From Brevibacillus massiliensis (GTDB taxonomy: Bacteria > Bacillota > Bacilli > Brevibacillales > Brevibacillaceae), in NCBI RefSeq assembly GCF_000311785.1, contig NZ_HE978539.1:154268-218267 (forward strand): DNA of 64,000 nucleotides, in the 5' to 3' direction. The number at the start of each line of letters is the position of its first letter. The stretch's first letter is position 1. The position numbers and the translations under genes are program-made. Below are positions 8,269 to 17,125 of the stretch, one piece after another. The notes below the pieces were generated by a model. It had not been told where the DNA came from and did not search any database. It saw nothing but the letters and a program-made list of their open reading frames with translations.

Positions 8269-9876
8269 GTGGGATTGCTGAAAAAAATGCTAAAACGAAA
8301 ACAGAAGCCCTCTTCCGGATCGTCAGGGAGCATGCAGAACACGTCTGTACAAAACGCCCCTCTTCAGGCGGATCTGCAAGAGAACATAAATCAGATTCAG
8401 GAGGCTTTAGGATACTGCCCGGATATCATGGTTCGAAAGATTCTCATCAACAAAAGGCAGACGAGGGCGGCGATTGTTTTTACGGATGGCCTGATTGATG
8501 CAACTGCGGTTGAAAACTCAATCCTGAAGCCGCTGATGCTTGACTTTCCCGATAATTCCTCCGAGGAACCACCGCCTTCTGCGGCACAGGATCTGTTGGA
8601 GTTTATCCGCGAATCCGTGCTGACCGTCGGAGAACTGCAGGAGCTGACTGATTTAAAGGGGGCACTGGATGCCGTCCTGTCCGGAAATGTCGTTATCCTG
8701 GCAGATGGATATGCGCAGGGTTTTTCTGTTGACATGGCCGGCTGGGAGCAGCGCGGTGTGGATGAAGCCACGACCGAAACCGCGATCAGAGGGCCAAAAG
8801 AGGGCTTTGTAGAAGACATCCGCATCAATACAGTCCTGCTCCGCCGAAAAATCAAATCCCCCGCTCTTCGGTGGGAAACGAGGATAATCGGAAGAGTGAC
8901 AAAAACGAATGTAGCCGTCATGTACATCAAGGGGATCGTGAATGAAAAGATTCTGGAAGAAGTGTTCTTGCGTCTGGACAGCATCGACATTGACGGAATC
9001 ATGGACAGCGGATACATCGAAGAATTGATTCAGGACGAAACGTTTACCCCCTTTCCTACTGTGATCAATTCAGAGCGCCCTGACGTGGTAGCTGCTGCTT
9101 TGCTGGAAGGACGGATCGCCATTCTGGTGGACGGCACACCGTTTGTCTTGATGGTTCCCGCCCTGTTCATTCAATTTTTCCAGGCAGCGGAAGACTATTA
9201 CCATCGATCAGATGTTACCAGTCTGATTCGTCTGGTTCGTTACCTCACGTTTTTTATTACCTTGCTCGGTCCGTCTTTTTACATTGCGATCACGACATTT
9301 CATCAGGAAATGCTGCCGACCCCGCTCTTGATCAGTCTGGCAGCACAGCGCGAAGGGGTGCCCTTTCCCGCCTTTGTCGAAGCATTCATCATGGAGGTGG
9401 CATTTGAAATCCTGTTCGAAGCAGGCATTCGACTGCCCAGGGCAGTAGGGCAAGCGGTCTCCATCGTGGGTACATTGGTGTTGGGGACGGCGGCAGTTGA
9501 CGCGGGACTCGTTTCGGCCGCTATGGTGATCGTAGTCTCTCTCACTGCTATTTCCAGTTTTCTGGTTCCCCATTTCGAATTAAATATTGCTATAAGGATG
9601 ATCCGTTTTGTCTATATGGCGCTTGCCGCTACCTTTGGTTTGTTCGGCATCATTGTCGGTCTGCTCGCTCTTGTGCTTCACATGTGCAGTCTGCGTTCTT
9701 TCGGTGTACCGTACATGACGCCCCTGGCCCCGTTTGTACCTTCTGCCCAAAAAGATACGTTCATTCGCGTTCCCCGTTGGAGAATGTACACCCGTCCTAT
9801 CCTGCAAGCTGGACAAAATAAAGTGCGCCAGCAACCGCCGCAAAAGGCTAAACCAAAGCCGCCGGACAAACAATGA
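8269..9876 (+). CDS. Spore germination receptor subunit A (GerAA family)
   Basis: The product (535 residues from the GTG at 8269) is the large subunit of a GerA-type germinant receptor in the spore inner membrane. It has a long soluble N-terminal domain (about residues 1-290) with the family segments TETAIRGPKEGFVEDI, RINTVLLRRKIKSPALR and VAVMYIKGIVNE, then several membrane segments (about 300-490) containing ITTFHQEMLPTPLL and AFIMEVAFEILFEAGIRLPR. The GTG at 8269 is preferred over the in-frame GTG at 8248 because GAGGGTGG precedes it. The C-terminus is basic and proline-rich. It heads an A-C-orf-B operon; the germinant is unknown. Confidence 0.92.
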   Translation: MGLLKKMLKRKQKPSSGSSGSMQNTSVQNAPLQADLQENINQIQEALGYCPDIMVRKILINKRQTRAAIVFTDGLIDATAVENSILKPLMLDFPDNSSEEPPPSAAQDLLEFIRESVLTVGELQELTDLKGALDAVLSGNVVILADGYAQGFSVDMAGWEQRGVDEATTETAIRGPKEGFVEDIRINTVLLRRKIKSPALRWETRIIGRVTKTNVAVMYIKGIVNEKILEEVFLRLDSIDIDGIMDSGYIEELIQDETFTPFPTVINSERPDVVAAALLEGRIAILVDGTPFVLMVPALFIQFFQAAEDYYHRSDVTSLIRLVRYLTFFITLLGPSFYIAITTFHQEMLPTPLLISLAAQREGVPFPAFVEAFIMEVAFEILFEAGIRLPRAVGQAVSIVGTLVLGTAAVDAGLVSAAMVIVVSLTAISSFLVPHFELNIAIRMIRFVYMALAATFGLFGIIVGLLALVLHMCSLRSFGVPYMTPLAPFVPSAQKDTFIRVPRWRMYTRPILQAGQNKVRQQPPQKAKPKPPDKQ

Positions 9877-9896
9877 CAGGTTAGAGGGGATAAGCG

Positions 9897-11099
9897 ATGA
9901 AACGAAAGTTGATTTTGACGCTGGTTTTTGTCATGCTGCTGCCGCTTCTCGGCGGCTGCTGGAACCATCGCGAATTAAATCAGTTGGCCATAGCACTGGG
10001 ATTGGGAATCGACAAGGTGGGGGATAAATACCGCCTCTCTGTTCAAGTCGTCGATCCGGAACAAGTAGCGGCAAAAAAAGGGGGCGCCGCCGCAGAGCGG
10101 ACACCTGTGATCTTGTATTCGTTAACGGCAGACAGTGTTTTTGAAGCGGTGAGAAAAATGACGATCGCAAGTCCAAGACAGATATATCCGGCGCATCTTC
10201 GTATCCTGGTGTTCGGGGAATCAGCGGCGAGAGACGGGATAGGCAAAATCTTGGATGTAATATCCAGAAATTGGGAATTTCGAACTGACTTTTTTATCAT
10301 CGTGGCGAAGGGGACGACGGCCTTTGATATCATGGACAGCCTGACGCAGTTGGAGAAAATACCGGCCATGAAATTGTTTTCTTCTTTGAGAACCTCCGAC
10401 AAGATATGGGGGCCTACTACATCGGTAACGCTGGACAAACTGGTTACCCAATTGATAACGAAAGGGAAGGAACCGGTGCTGACCGGCATCCAATCATTTG
10501 GGGATCGGTCAATAGGGGGCACTTTGGAAAACGTGAAAAGGACGAAACCGGCTGAACGCCTGCGATACGGAGGGCTTGCGGTTTTTAAGAGAGATAAGTT
10601 GATCGGCTGGTTAAACCAACGGGATAGCTTAGGCTACGCCTATGTAAATGACATAATAAGAAGCACTCCCAATAGGGTTCCCTGTTCAAAAGGGAGGAAC
10701 ATCATGCTGGATGTGATCCGCTCAAAAACAAAAATGAAAGGGGATGTGGTCAACGGAAAGCCGCGAATCAAAGTGATGGTACGGCAGGAAGTAAATGTGG
10801 AGGAAGTCCACTGCAAGATTGACCTGATGAAACCAGAGACGATAAGCGAGTTGGAGAAAAAGGCAAACCAACACGTGAAAGCGTTGATCGAACATGCGGT
10901 GAAAACCGTACAGAAAAAGTACAAAGCCGATATCTTCGGATTTGGCGAGGAAATACATCGCAGCGACCCCAAAGCGTGGAAAAAGCTCAAGGATAACTGG
11001 GACGCAAAATTTGCCCAGCTTCCCGTGACAGTAGAGGTGGATACCAAGATCCGCCGTCTGGGCACCGTCGGCAATCCGCTCATCAAAGAAATCAAATAG
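9897..11099 (+). CDS. Spore germination lipoprotein subunit C (GerAC family)
   Basis: This 400-residue GerAC-type protein has a lipoprotein signal with lipobox LGGC (Cys near residue 20) followed by WNHRELNQLAIALGLGIDK, the family hallmark. Domains typical of GerAC follow (DSVFEAVRKM, then HLRILVFGE). It should be lipid-anchored to the outer face of the spore inner membrane and partner subunits A and B. The ATG at 9897 has GAGGGGAT upstream and lies 20 bases after the subunit A gene. Confidence 0.92.
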   Translation: MKRKLILTLVFVMLLPLLGGCWNHRELNQLAIALGLGIDKVGDKYRLSVQVVDPEQVAAKKGGAAAERTPVILYSLTADSVFEAVRKMTIASPRQIYPAHLRILVFGESAARDGIGKILDVISRNWEFRTDFFIIVAKGTTAFDIMDSLTQLEKIPAMKLFSSLRTSDKIWGPTTSVTLDKLVTQLITKGKEPVLTGIQSFGDRSIGGTLENVKRTKPAERLRYGGLAVFKRDKLIGWLNQRDSLGYAYVNDIIRSTPNRVPCSKGRNIMLDVIRSKTKMKGDVVNGKPRIKVMVRQEVNVEEVHCKIDLMKPETISELEKKANQHVKALIEHAVKTVQKKYKADIFGFGEEIHRSDPKAWKKLKDNWDAKFAQLPVTVEVDTKIRRLGTVGNPLIKEIK

Positions 11100-11116
11100 A
11101 GGAAGGGGGCAACTGG

Positions 11117-11350
11117 ATGTGGCAAATTTTCGGCATTTTGGCTGCAGCCATTGCGATTATTGGAATTGAGGTTCCGCGCTTGCGGCGGAAAGGGCTGGAA
11201 AAGGAACTGTGGGTCTTTTCCCTTCTGCTGTTCTTTGGGACTGGACTTGGCATTGCCAAGAGTCTGAACCTGCCGATTCCCAACCCCCTCGATTGGATCA
11301 TTGCCGTCTACAAGCCGACAAGCGATGCTTTGACAAGATTTTTGGAGTGA
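11117..11350 (+). CDS. Small membrane protein inside the ger operon
   Basis: The product has 77 residues, an N-terminal membrane segment (about 1-16), a basic loop with PRLRRKGLEKE and a second hydrophobic segment (about 32-52). The ATG has AGGAAGGGGG upstream, and the gene sits between the C and B subunit genes with short gaps, so it is almost certainly translated with them. Short two-helix proteins of this kind have been described as extra (D-type) receptor subunits in some Bacillus ger operons, but I cannot assign this one to that family by sequence alone. Confidence 0.75.
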   Translation: MWQIFGILAAAIAIIGIEVPRLRRKGLEKELWVFSLLLFFGTGLGIAKSLNLPIPNPLDWIIAVYKPTSDALTRFLE

Positions 11351-11396
11351 GGATGGACCGATTACAAGACGGGAAAAATGGAGGCAAAGTAGGACA

Positions 11397-12518
11397 ATGC
11401 TTGATAGAGAACGGATCGCTGCCCGTCAGTTTGCGATCATGACAATTCTGTACATCATCGGCAGCGCCATCCTGGTCATTCCGTCCCTGCTCGCTGCCAA
11501 GGCAAAGCAAGATGCCTGGATTGCCGCAATCGCAGCAGTCGGAATCGGCATGGCGTTCATCCCCTTGTACATTGCGTTGGGCAAGCGCTTCCCCGACAAG
11601 AATCTCGCCCAATACTGCGAGATCATACTCGGCAAGTGGCTGGGGAAAATAGCTTTTCTCTGCTTTTTAATCGGCTTTCCGTTTCTCATTGCCGCTCTTA
11701 CACTGCGCAATATCGGCGATTTTTTAACAATTGGCATTTTGACGAGGACCCCGATACAAGTCATCATGATTATCGTTTTGGCAGCGGTCGCCTGGGGGGT
11801 AAAGCTGGGGCTCGAGCCGATCGCCCGCGCCGCAGAGATTTTCTTCCCATTTGTCATCTTGCTGCTGTTTTTGTTACTCTTGTTTGTCTCGCCATACCTT
11901 CAACTGAAGAATCTGGAGCCTTTTCTTGAAAACGGCATCGCTCCGGTACTCAAGGGGGCCTTTACGCTTGTCAGCTATCCGCTGCTCGAACCCGTTGTCT
12001 TGTTGATGATCTTTCCTCATGTCCCAAAACCGAAGGAAGCGGGGCAAGCACTGTGGAGAGGGGTACTGATCGGGGGGATGATACTATTCGCGGTGACGCT
12101 TTTTTCCGTATCCGTTCTCGGGGTGGACATCGTAAAAGGCCACAGCTTTCCCAGTTTTGAATTGGCAAAAAAAATAAACATCGGCGACTTCCTTCAGCGA
12201 ATTGAAGCTTTGATGATGTTCATCTGGATCATTACGATCTTTTTCCGGCTGACGATCCTGGTCTACGTGATATCTGCGGGACTGGCCCAGACCTTCAATC
12301 TGAAGGATTATCGCATGCTCTCCTTGCCGCTTTGCGTTATTCTCACCGTAATGGCTCTCGTGATCGTGCCGAACAGCAGCTATCTGCTCGCTTTCAACCA
12401 AAAAATCTGGCCGCTGTACGTATACAATTTCGGCCTGTTTTTTCCCTTGCTGCTGTGGATCGCAGGAATTGTACGGAGAAAAGGAAAGTGCGCTGCGAGG
12501 AAGGATGAAACCGGTTGA
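11397..12518 (+). CDS. Spore germination permease subunit B (GerAB family)
   Basis: This 373-residue, roughly ten-helix protein belongs to the GerAB/APC-superfamily transporters. It begins IAARQFAIMTILYIIGSAIL and contains family segments KQDAWIAAIAAVGIG and YPLLEPVVLLMIFPHVPK. In receptor complexes subunit B binds the germinant (family knowledge). The ATG at 11397 has a weak TAGGAC upstream, with GGAGG further away. The order A-C-small-B differs from the classical A-B-C gerA operon. Confidence 0.9.
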   Translation: MLDRERIAARQFAIMTILYIIGSAILVIPSLLAAKAKQDAWIAAIAAVGIGMAFIPLYIALGKRFPDKNLAQYCEIILGKWLGKIAFLCFLIGFPFLIAALTLRNIGDFLTIGILTRTPIQVIMIIVLAAVAWGVKLGLEPIARAAEIFFPFVILLLFLLLLFVSPYLQLKNLEPFLENGIAPVLKGAFTLVSYPLLEPVVLLMIFPHVPKPKEAGQALWRGVLIGGMILFAVTLFSVSVLGVDIVKGHSFPSFELAKKINIGDFLQRIEALMMFIWIITIFFRLTILVYVISAGLAQTFNLKDYRMLSLPLCVILTVMALVIVPNSSYLLAFNQKIWPLYVYNFGLFFPLLLWIAGIVRRKGKCAARKDETG

Positions 12519-12560
12519 CGCAGAACCAATCCATAAGCGCGCGAAAAAAGGAGGGGTAGC

Positions 12561-12914
12561 GTGATTAGGTTAAAGCGAATATACGAACAGCCGGAACCCA
12601 GCGACGGACGGCGGATTCTCGTCGATCGGATCTGGCCGAGAGGCGTCTCCAAACAGGACGCCTGTCTCGACCAATGGATGAAGGAACTGGCCCCGAGCAG
12701 TGAACTCAGGAAATTGTTCTGCCACGATCCGGAGCGGTTTGACGAATTTGCCCACCGGTACCGGCAAGAGATCGACAGCGATGATACCCGCCGACAGCTT
12801 TTCTCCCAGTTGAAGGAGTGGTCCGCACACGAGGTGGTGACATTGGTCTACGCGGCGAAGGACCAAGAGCATAACCAGGCGGTTGTACTGCGGAATCTGC
12901 TGGAAGAATCCTAA
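12561..12914 (+). CDS. DUF488 family protein (YeaO-like)
   Basis: This 117-residue protein starts at GTG after AGGAGGGG. DUF488 features include the opening IRLKRIYE, the RILVDRIWPRGVSK block, then HDPERFDEFAHRYRQEI and the terminal VTLVYAAKDQEHNQAVVL. The function of the family is not established. Its stop codon overlaps the stop of the convergent ABC ATPase gene by four bases. Confidence 0.85.
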   Translation: MIRLKRIYEQPEPSDGRRILVDRIWPRGVSKQDACLDQWMKELAPSSELRKLFCHDPERFDEFAHRYRQEIDSDDTRRQLFSQLKEWSAHEVVTLVYAAKDQEHNQAVVLRNLLEES

Positions 12915-13702
12915 GCCCTCTCCGGCTGCAGCAGGATGTTGATCCACAAGCGTCCGTCTTTTGTGTGGATGTCGACGGGGGCTTCGAAAAACGAAGTCAG
13001 ATTGTCGCTGGTCAATACGTCGGCGGTTTTTCCGGCAGAGTAGATCTCTCCGCGGCGCAGGAGCAGCGTGTGGCTAAAAATTGGCAATATTTCCTCCGTG
13101 TGATGGGTCACGTAAAGCATTGTCGGCGCATCCGGTAGCCGGCCCAGCCGCTCAATCGACATCAGCAGCTGCTCGCGTGAGAAGAGATCCAGTCCGGTAC
13201 AAGGTTCGTCCAGGATCAGCAGGCGAGGAGAAGTCATCAGCGCCCGGCCGATCAACACCTTTTGCTTTTCTCCCTGGGAAAGGGTTTGAAAGGGGCGCTC
13301 GGCCAGGCGGGCGCAGCCCAACTGATCGAGGATTTCCAGCGCGCGCTGGACATCTGCCTCCTGCGGCTGTTCGAACAATCCGATGCTGGCATACTTCCCG
13401 CTGAGGACAATCTCCTTGGCGCTCTCCCTGCGGTAGATCTTCTCCTGCAGGGACGAACTGACCCATCCGATCGCCTTTCGCAATTCGCGCAGGTCAACGC
13501 TGCCAAATGCTTGTCCCAATATGCTTACCTTGCCTGTCGTCGGCCAGATGTAGCCGTTGATGATATTCAGCAGCGTGGTTTTGCCGGAACCGTTCAGCCC
13601 GACGATGGCCCAGTGCTCGCCGGGCTTTACGCTCCAGTTGATGTTCTTCAGGATAGGTCTGCCTTCCCGTACCCAGGAGACGTCCTGTATGTCCACAGTC
13701 AT
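12911..13702 (-). CDS. Stand-alone ABC ATPase, YlmA/ModF-like
   Basis: This 263-residue ATPase has Walker A GLNGSGKTT (35-43), signature LSQGEKQK, Walker B LLILDEPCTGLD and a switch His in VTHHTEEI. The sequence IINGYIWPTTGKVSILG and the RELRKAIGWVSSSLQ segment are characteristic of the YlmA group, whose role is unknown. The second ATG (13702) has GGGAG six bases upstream; the first ATG (13735) has no ribosome site. No permease gene is adjacent, so it may serve a distant transporter or a non-transport role. Confidence 0.85.
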   Translation of the reverse strand: MTVDIQDVSWVREGRPILKNINWSVKPGEHWAIVGLNGSGKTTLLNIINGYIWPTTGKVSILGQAFGSVDLRELRKAIGWVSSSLQEKIYRRESAKEIVLSGKYASIGLFEQPQEADVQRALEILDQLGCARLAERPFQTLSQGEKQKVLIGRALMTSPRLLILDEPCTGLDLFSREQLLMSIERLGRLPDAPTMLYVTHHTEEILPIFSHTLLLRRGEIYSAGKTADVLTSDNLTSFFEAPVDIHTKDGRLWINILLQPERA

Positions 13703-13859
13703 GAGTTCTCCCGCCCTTCCATTGTCTTTTGTCATGTTTTTTTCTCATTATAACAGCCAGTCGGAAAAAATGTTATCAATAACCATTTAAAAAATGGGCT
13801 ACTCATGATAAGATTCTGATAATGTAGAAACTGGTGTTTAAAAAAGGGGGAGCAGGTGG

Positions 13860-14933
13860 ATGTTTGCGTCTCACAAGAAGAGAAATGCCATGATGGTTGT
13901 CTTTTTTGCCTTAATGCTTTTGTTCGTTACAGCGTGTGGGCAGCAAAGTACAGGCGCTCCGGAGCCGCAGCAGGGGCAAGAGGCCAATTCCGGCGGACAA
14001 GCGGAAGCTCCAAAGGAAGAAGCCAAGCCGGAGAAACCGCTGAAGATCGGCATTGTCCAGATTATTGAACACCCGGCGCTGGATGCGGCACGTGAAGGGT
14101 TTATCGCGGAGATGACCAAGCTGGGCTACGAAAAAGGCAAAGACGTGGTCTACGACATTAAGTCGGCGCAAGGAAACATGGATACGGCTATTTCGATTGC
14201 GCAGAAGTTTCAGGGCGACAATGTCGACATGATTTTCGCCATTGCCACACAGGCAGCACAGGCGTCGGCACAGGTGACGAAGGATATCCCCATCCTGTTT
14301 ACGGCTGTGACTGATCCCGTGGCTGTCAACGTCGTTGCGTCGATGGATAAACCGGGCGGAAACGTGACGGGGACGACCGATATGAACCCGGTAGAGGAAC
14401 AGCTTCAACTGATCAAGGAGATCAAGGCTGACGCGAAGAAAGTCGGCATTATTTACAGCGCTGGCGAAGTCAACTCCAAAGTGCAGGTCGATTTGGCAAA
14501 AACAGCCTCCAGCAAGTTGGGCCTGGAAATCGTTGAAGCTGCGATCTCCAACGTATCAGAGGTAAAGCAAGCGGCTGAATCGCTCGTCGGCAAGGTGGAT
14601 GCGATCTACATCCCGACAGACAACGTGGTTGTCGCGTCGATCGCGGCTGTCTTGAAAGTGGCTGAGGCTCAGAAGATTCCGGTCATTGCCGGTGAAGAAA
14701 ATACGGTGAAGAGCGGCGCCATCACCACTTACGGAATCGATTACGGCAAGCTGGGCGAGCAAACCGCCGACATGGCCGACAAGATCTTCAAAGGCCAGGC
14801 GAAACCCGCCGACATGCCGGTGGAAAAGCAGGCAGACATGAAGCTGATCATCAACAAGAAAGCGGCTGAACGCATGGGCGTCACCCTGCCGCAATCGCTC
14901 TTGGATCGCGCTCAGGAAGTCATTGAGCAGTAA
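13860..14933 (+). CDS. ABC transporter substrate-binding lipoprotein, TrpX-like (PF04392)
   Basis: This 357-residue protein has a lipoprotein signal peptide (lipobox VTAC, Cys near residue 26), a proline/glutamate-rich linker and a two-lobed binding domain. Diagnostic segments are KIGIVQIIEHPALD, GNMDTAISIAQKF, PILFTAVTDPVA and NVTGTTDMNPV. The family includes streptococcal TrpX, a tryptophan or aromatic-compound importer, but substrates vary. The ATG follows GGGGGAGCAGGTGG. The permease and ATPase genes follow directly. No T-box or trp leader is visible upstream; a short CCATTT/AAATGG palindrome (13783-13797) is the only notable element. Confidence 0.85.
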   Translation: MFASHKKRNAMMVVFFALMLLFVTACGQQSTGAPEPQQGQEANSGGQAEAPKEEAKPEKPLKIGIVQIIEHPALDAAREGFIAEMTKLGYEKGKDVVYDIKSAQGNMDTAISIAQKFQGDNVDMIFAIATQAAQASAQVTKDIPILFTAVTDPVAVNVVASMDKPGGNVTGTTDMNPVEEQLQLIKEIKADAKKVGIIYSAGEVNSKVQVDLAKTASSKLGLEIVEAAISNVSEVKQAAESLVGKVDAIYIPTDNVVVASIAAVLKVAEAQKIPVIAGEENTVKSGAITTYGIDYGKLGEQTADMADKIFKGQAKPADMPVEKQADMKLIINKKAAERMGVTLPQSLLDRAQEVIEQ

Positions 14934-14962
14934 GCTTACGGCTGCCTTTCAAGGAGGAAACT

Positions 14963-15889
14963 ATGGGCTTCGCAATCAACGGTGCAATTGAACAAGGATT
15001 ACTATATGCGATCATGGCCCTGGGTGTGTACATTTCCTTTCGCATCTTAAACTTTCCTGATCTGACTGTAGACGGCAGTTTTGCTCTCGGAGGTGCTGTA
15101 GCCGCCAAATTGATTTTGGACGGCTACAGCCCGTTTCTTGCCATGCTGGTTGCCCTGTTGGCGGGAGCGGTCGCAGGCTTCCTGACAGGTTTGATGAGCA
15201 CGAAGGGAAAGATCAACGGTCTGCTCGCCGGGATTTTGTCGATGATCGGCCTTTGGTCGATCAATTTGCGAATCATGGGCGACAGTTCCAATCTTGCACT
15301 GCTTAGGGAAACGACGCTTGTTACCATGGTGGAGGATTTGCATGTTCCCGATCTCGTGATCGGCGGAGTCACCATCATCACCGGGGTAGCAATCGTCTTT
15401 TTGGTGGTCATACTCATCGTCAAGCTGCTGATCGACTGGTTTCTCCATACCGATCTCGGCCTTGACGTGCGGGCGACGGGGGACAACGCCACGATGATTC
15501 GCAGCTTTGGCGCCAATACGGACCGGACGACGATCATCGGCCTGGCCCTGTCGAATGCGCTGGTGGCTTGTTCGGGGGCATGGATCGCCCAGTACCAGGG
15601 GTTTGCCGACGTCGGGATGGGGGTCGGGATGATCGTCATCGGATTGGCTTCCGTCATCGTCGGCGAAGTGCTGTTCGGCCGGCCGACGATCATGCGGGCC
15701 ACGCTGGCTGTCATCGGAGGCTCGCTCGTCTACCGGCTGGTCATCGCCTTTGCCTTGCGGGCCGGGTTGAAGACGTCCGATATGAAGCTGGTTACGGCGC
15801 TGATCGTGATCCTGGCGCTGACGCTGCCGAATCTGTTGAAGGGCGTCATCAAGAAAAGCAAGAATAACGGCAAAGGGGGAACAAGCTGA
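14963..15889 (+). CDS. ABC transporter permease, TrpY-like (branched-chain permease family)
   Basis: This 308-residue membrane protein has about eight membrane segments and starts FAINGAIEQGLLYAIMALGVY. The FRILNFPDLTVDGSFALGGA motif and DLGLDVRATGDNATMIRSFG loop are characteristic of permeases paired with PF04392 binding proteins. AAGGAGG precedes the ATG. The stop TGA overlaps the ATG of the ATPase gene by one base, indicating translational coupling. Confidence 0.88.
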   Translation: MGFAINGAIEQGLLYAIMALGVYISFRILNFPDLTVDGSFALGGAVAAKLILDGYSPFLAMLVALLAGAVAGFLTGLMSTKGKINGLLAGILSMIGLWSINLRIMGDSSNLALLRETTLVTMVEDLHVPDLVIGGVTIITGVAIVFLVVILIVKLLIDWFLHTDLGLDVRATGDNATMIRSFGANTDRTTIIGLALSNALVACSGAWIAQYQGFADVGMGVGMIVIGLASVIVGEVLFGRPTIMRATLAVIGGSLVYRLVIAFALRAGLKTSDMKLVTALIVILALTLPNLLKGVIKKSKNNGKGGTS

Positions 15890-16686
15890 TGCTGACAATC
15901 TCCCGGGTTCGTAAAGTGTTCAATGCCGGTACAGTCAACGAGAAGATAGCTTTGCATGAGATCAATCTCCACCTTGCTCCCGGGGATTTCGTCACGGTGA
16001 TCGGAAGCAACGGGGCCGGGAAGTCGACCGTGATGAACGTCATTTCCGGCGGCATCATTCCGGATCAGGGGACGATCACAATCGACGGGAAAGATGTGAC
16101 CAAGCTGGGCGAGCACCAGCGGGCCGTCTATGTCGGCCGCGTCTTTCAGGACCCGATGGCGGGGACTGCCCCCAATATGACGATCGAGGAAAATCTGGCG
16201 ATCGCATGCGCCCGCGGGAAGCGGCGCACCCTGGCGTTTGGCGTCAACAACAAGAAGCGGGAGCTGTTTCGCGAACACTTGCGGTCGTTGGGACAAGGTC
16301 TGGAAGATCGCCTGAAGACAAAAGTGGGCTTTCTGTCCGGCGGTCAAAGACAGGCTCTCAGTCTGTTGATGGCCACCTTTACCAAACCCAAAATCCTGCT
16401 GCTTGACGAGCACACCGCCGCGCTCGACCCGAAACGGGCCCAGCTCATCGTCGATTTGACCCGTCAGGTCGTAGAGCAGAACAACCTGACGACCCTGATG
16501 GTGACGCACAATATGGAGCAGGCGCTGAACATGGGCAACAGGCTCCTGATGCTGCACGAGGGACGCATCATCCTGGACATCCCGGAAGAAAAGAAACGAA
16601 AAATGACAACCAAGGATTTGCTCCGCGCCTTCGAAGAAGCCAGAGGCGGAGAGGCGTTTGCGGAGGATCGCTACATGCTGACGTAA
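15889..16686 (+). CDS. ABC transporter ATP-binding protein, TrpZ-like
   Basis: This 265-residue ATPase completes the importer. Motifs are Walker A GSNGAGKST (about residues 43-51), signature LSGGQRQ, Walker B ILLLDEHTAALD and switch His in VTHNMEQAL. The HTAALDPK variant of the D-loop region is usual in this subgroup. It is the last gene of the three-gene operon; a weak hairpin and T-rich stretch follow. Confidence 0.88.
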   Translation: MLTISRVRKVFNAGTVNEKIALHEINLHLAPGDFVTVIGSNGAGKSTVMNVISGGIIPDQGTITIDGKDVTKLGEHQRAVYVGRVFQDPMAGTAPNMTIEENLAIACARGKRRTLAFGVNNKKRELFREHLRSLGQGLEDRLKTKVGFLSGGQRQALSLLMATFTKPKILLLDEHTAALDPKRAQLIVDLTRQVVEQNNLTTLMVTHNMEQALNMGNRLLMLHEGRIILDIPEEKKRKMTTKDLLRAFEEARGGEAFAEDRYMLT

Positions 16687-16688
16687 AA

Positions 16689-16719
16689 GGGGAGGACTAC
16701 CGGTCCTTCTCTTTTTATT
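16689..16719 (+). terminator. Probable terminator of the TrpXYZ-like operon
   Basis: A short AGGAC/GTCCT hairpin is followed by a pyrimidine-rich TCTCTTTTT run just after the ATPase stop codon. Confidence 0.45.
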
Positions 16720-16764
16720 GAACAAGAGGTTTTCGAAATCGGGGGCTGTAGAAAAAAGCTGCGA

Positions 16765-16981
16765 GGAGACCGAGAAAAATGGAGCGAGCGCAGGCCTTGG
16801 CAAGGCCTATCAGTCGGAGCGGAAAAAAGCGGCACACGCTTGTCGACCAATTACTTCACCGAGATACTACCGTCCGTAGGTCGGCATTTGGTCGACGTGC
16901 CGTTTTTTGTAGTGGAGACGGCCAGTCCAGCTTCCCCGCTGGCGTGCCACGAACGAAGCGAGCCCATTTTTCTCGGTCTCC
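16765..16981. repeat. Nested inverted-repeat element with cloverleaf-like folding
   Basis: An 18-bp perfect inverted repeat (16765-16782 with 16964-16981) closes this 217-base non-coding element. Inside lie a side hairpin on the left (AGGCCTTG/CAAGGCCT, about 16792-16808), one on the right (CCAGC/GCTGG, about 16926-16942), and a central imperfect stem (16823-16850 with 16888-16908) including GTCGACCAA/TTGGTCGAC, topped by CCGA/TCGG and CTAC/GTAG pairings. Frames on both strands are short. It could be a folded RNA or a small mobile (MITE-like) element. No target duplication or second copy is visible here. Confidence 0.6.
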
Positions 16982-17033
16982 CCGGACTATGTTCTCCAAA
17001 GTAAAAGCCTCCCCCTAATTTCCAGTCCAAAAA

Positions 17034-17060
17034 TGAAACTTCTGTTCCGGTAAAATCGTA
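17034..17060 (+). promoter_or_regulatory. ECF (sigma-W-like) promoter of the pspA operon
   Basis: TGAAAC (17034-17039) and CGTA (17057-17060) are 17 bases apart, matching the sigma-W type consensus (TGAAAC, 16-17, CGTA). It lies 65 bases upstream of the pspA start. The Bacillus subtilis pspA homologue is sigma-W controlled, which supports the call. Confidence 0.65.
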
Positions 17061-17125
17061 ATACATTGGTAAGAAAACTGTACTGCAAACTGGTACGTAA
17101 AAATATTTTGAGGAGGCTCGTTACC

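Noticed and set aside
13740-13859. T-box or trp leader before the TrpXYZ-like importer
   Set aside because: The gap is too short and lacks the T-box AGGGTGGNACCGCG-type core and a terminator.
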